Below are positions 62,665-64,000 of a stretch of 64,000 nucleotides of DNA, piece after piece (within the stretch, counting starts at the first letter, position 1; each line of letters begins with the position of its first letter). A model generated the notes under the pieces. That model saw only the letters and a program-made list of their open reading frames with translations, was not told the origin of the DNA and searched no databases. The DNA lies in NCBI GenBank assembly GCA_965248155.1, contig CBDFIO010000002.1, positions 806,001 through 870,000 of the forward strand, written 5' to 3'. The DNA is from RFSX01 sp965248155. Lineage in GTDB: Bacteria > Bacteroidota > Bacteroidia > Chitinophagales > Saprospiraceae. The position numbers and the translations under genes are program-made.

Positions 62665-64000
62665 CTATTCATATTTTAAAGCCTTGACTGGATCTGAAAC
62701 CGAAGCCATATAAGCTTGGTGACTTACTGTAATCATGGCAATCATTAATGCGATTAATGCAGCAAAAATAAACGGCATGTACGGCATATCAATCTGATAT
62801 GAAAATCCGGACAACCAGTTTTTAGCTAGAATAATGGCAATGGGCCATGCAAATAAATTTGCAATCAGTACAAGTTTGACAAAATCAATAGATAGCATTT
62901 TCATAAGTTGTGGAATCGAAGCACCCAATACCTTTCTGATGCCAATTTCCTTTGTTCTTTGTTCAGCTGTATAAGCAGCCAGGCCATATAAACCCATGCA
63001 AGAAATAATGATGGCAAGTATAGTTAGATATAGAAACATCCTTCCGAAATTTTCTTGTTGCTTGAATAATGCGCCGAAACTTTCATCTAAAAATTTATAT
63101 CTGAATGGGTGAGAAGGCTCCATGTTATTCCAGACCTCTTCTACATTGGCTATTGTCTGATTCAAATTGTTAGGACCTAATTTCATAGTTACCCACCACA
63201 AATTATTACGTGCTGACAGAATCATAGGTTTTATTGGTTGATTAAAACCTTCAATATGAAAATCTTTTACTACTCCGATAATTGGTCCATAGCTTTTTTG
63301 ACCATTGTCAAAGAAATCAGTGACTCTTCTTCCTATGATATTCTCTAAATTAAATTGCTTGACAGCAGTTTCATTGACGATATAGTAATTGGAGGAGTCT
63401 GATGCTATTTCTTTGTTGAAAGATTCGCCTTCAGCTAATTCTAAGTCTAAAGTTTCAAAGAAATCATAATCTACTTCAAGATTCCAAAACGGAAGATGAT
63501 CTTTAATACCTTCAATAACAAACATGTTTTGATTAGGGGTTTGTCCGGGCACATATGAAGATCTACCGACGCTTTCTACATTTGCAATCTTCAGAAATTC
63601 TCCTTTATGAGATTCAAATCCATCAGCAACAGCATCTGTTTGAACTGGAACTACGATGACTTGTTCTCCATTAAATCCTAGATTTTTATTGTGCATATAT
63701 TTGATCTGCATAAAGATTATTATCATACCAATAATCAATGCAATTGAAGCTGCAAATTGTGTAACGACCAAAGCTTTTCTGAAAAACGAGCCTCCTTTGG
63801 TTTTGCTCATATCCCCTTTTAATATTTTTATAGGTTGAAATCCTGAAAGGAAGAATGCAGGATAGCTACCAGAGAATAGACCATAGACCAAAGTAACCAA
63901 TAGAGCAAATCCTAAAGTAGATTTGAACTGAGAATTGAGTAAACTGAGATCTGTTTCCATTACACTATTAAAACCTGGAATGAAGAATTCAGCCATGACA
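62665..64000 (-). CDS. ABC transporter permease (MacB/FtsX type), N-terminus beyond right edge
   Basis: The frame is open to the window edge, so at least 444 residues are seen. The visible part has a span (LGFALLVTLVYGLFSGSYPA), the FLSGFQPIKILKGDMSKTKG motif, FRKALVVTQFAASIALIIGM, a periplasmic MacB-core-like region and the closing FtsX domain (EQRTKEIGIRKVLGASIPQL, LIANLFAWPIAIILAKNWLS, MIAMITVSHQAYMASVSDPV, KALKYE). These double-FtsX permeases are common in Bacteroidota. The ATPase and the beginning of the permease are outside the window. An ATG at 63994-63996 is internal to the family's normal sequence, not the start. Confidence 0.85.
   Translation of the reverse strand, partial: VMAEFFIPGFNSVMETDLSLLNSQFKSTLGFALLVTLVYGLFSGSYPAFFLSGFQPIKILKGDMSKTKGGSFFRKALVVTQFAASIALIIGMIIIFMQIKYMHNKNLGFNGEQVIVVPVQTDAVADGFESHKGEFLKIANVESVGRSSYVPGQTPNQNMFVIEGIKDHLPFWNLEVDYDFFETLDLELAEGESFNKEIASDSSNYYIVNETAVKQFNLENIIGRRVTDFFDNGQKSYGPIIGVVKDFHIEGFNQPIKPMILSARNNLWWVTMKLGPNNLNQTIANVEEVWNNMEPSHPFRYKFLDESFGALFKQQENFGRMFLYLTILAIIISCMGLYGLAAYTAEQRTKEIGIRKVLGASIPQLMKMLSIDFVKLVLIANLFAWPIAIILAKNWLSGFSYQIDMPYMPFIFAALIALMIAMITVSHQAYMASVSDPVKALKYE

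Noticed and set aside
1..64000. tRNA, rRNA, CRISPR array or phage
   Set aside because: I saw no cloverleaf, regular spacer-repeat pattern or phage structural or integration genes; the YadA-like fibre at 59427 is a chromosomal surface protein by its signal peptide and neighbours.

Overview
The window looks like chromosomal DNA of an AT-rich member of the Bacteroidota, plausibly of the Saprospiria lineage (an inference, not proven here). The evidence is type IX secretion sorting domains (type A at 1310-1897, type B at the end of 42892-47462), LytS/LytTR two-component pairs, Bacteroidota-type promoters (TTG, about 20 bp, TAnnTTTG) ahead of several genes, a His-rich AtpB, and IS1595 and IS982 elements. 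I saw no tRNA, rRNA or CRISPR array.

Layout. 1-3.4 kb holds two secreted-protein genes (one cut by the left edge), then a decayed lrp/marC pair truncated by an IS1595-family element. 3.6-8.8 kb is the F-type ATP synthase operon atpB-E-F-H-A-G (atpD and atpC are absent), with a terminator-like hairpin between atpE and atpF. 9-12.3 kb has a frameshifted amidohydrolase, mtaB and an outer-membrane protein. 12.6-17 kb is a compact module: two paralogous exported proteins built from three copies of an unfamiliar repeat flank a LytS-type kinase and a LytTR regulator. 17-22.7 kb has assorted small genes and a second lrp/marC pair, its marC split by an IS982 element. 22.7-25.9 kb is a short operon with a broken SSS symporter and a broken LpxR-like protein. 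26-30 kb encodes two exported DUF3857/transglutaminase proteins, one with an intact triad and one degenerate.

30-40.8 kb is an intact phenylacetyl-CoA catabolic operon (TetR, paaE-A-B-C-D-G-H-Z and a fused 2-oxoacid dehydrogenase E1), with a palindromic operator inside its promoter. 41-42.8 kb has a potassium channel and an ECF sigma factor/partner pair divergent from a small membrane protein, with matching promoters on both sides. 42.9-47.5 kb is a giant type IX-secreted repeat protein broken by an 11-bp tandem duplication. 47.5-50.2 kb has a glycoside-hydrolase-like lipoprotein, a CBM9-like protein and a DUF1761 protein. 50.3-55.4 kb is a TetR/RND/LolA-like/outer-membrane operon with several lesions. 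55.5-59.2 kb is a large one-piece sensor kinase next to a broken LytTR regulator. 59.4-64 kb has a YadA-like repeat protein, a beta-lactamase-fold hydrolase and an ABC permease cut by the right edge.

A striking overall feature is the number of short indels and nonsense changes in accessory genes, while the atp, mtaB and paa genes stay open. I could not tell real decay from assembly error without reads or relatives. The best candidate for an undescribed system is the triple-repeat-protein/LytS/LytTR module at 12575-17025.
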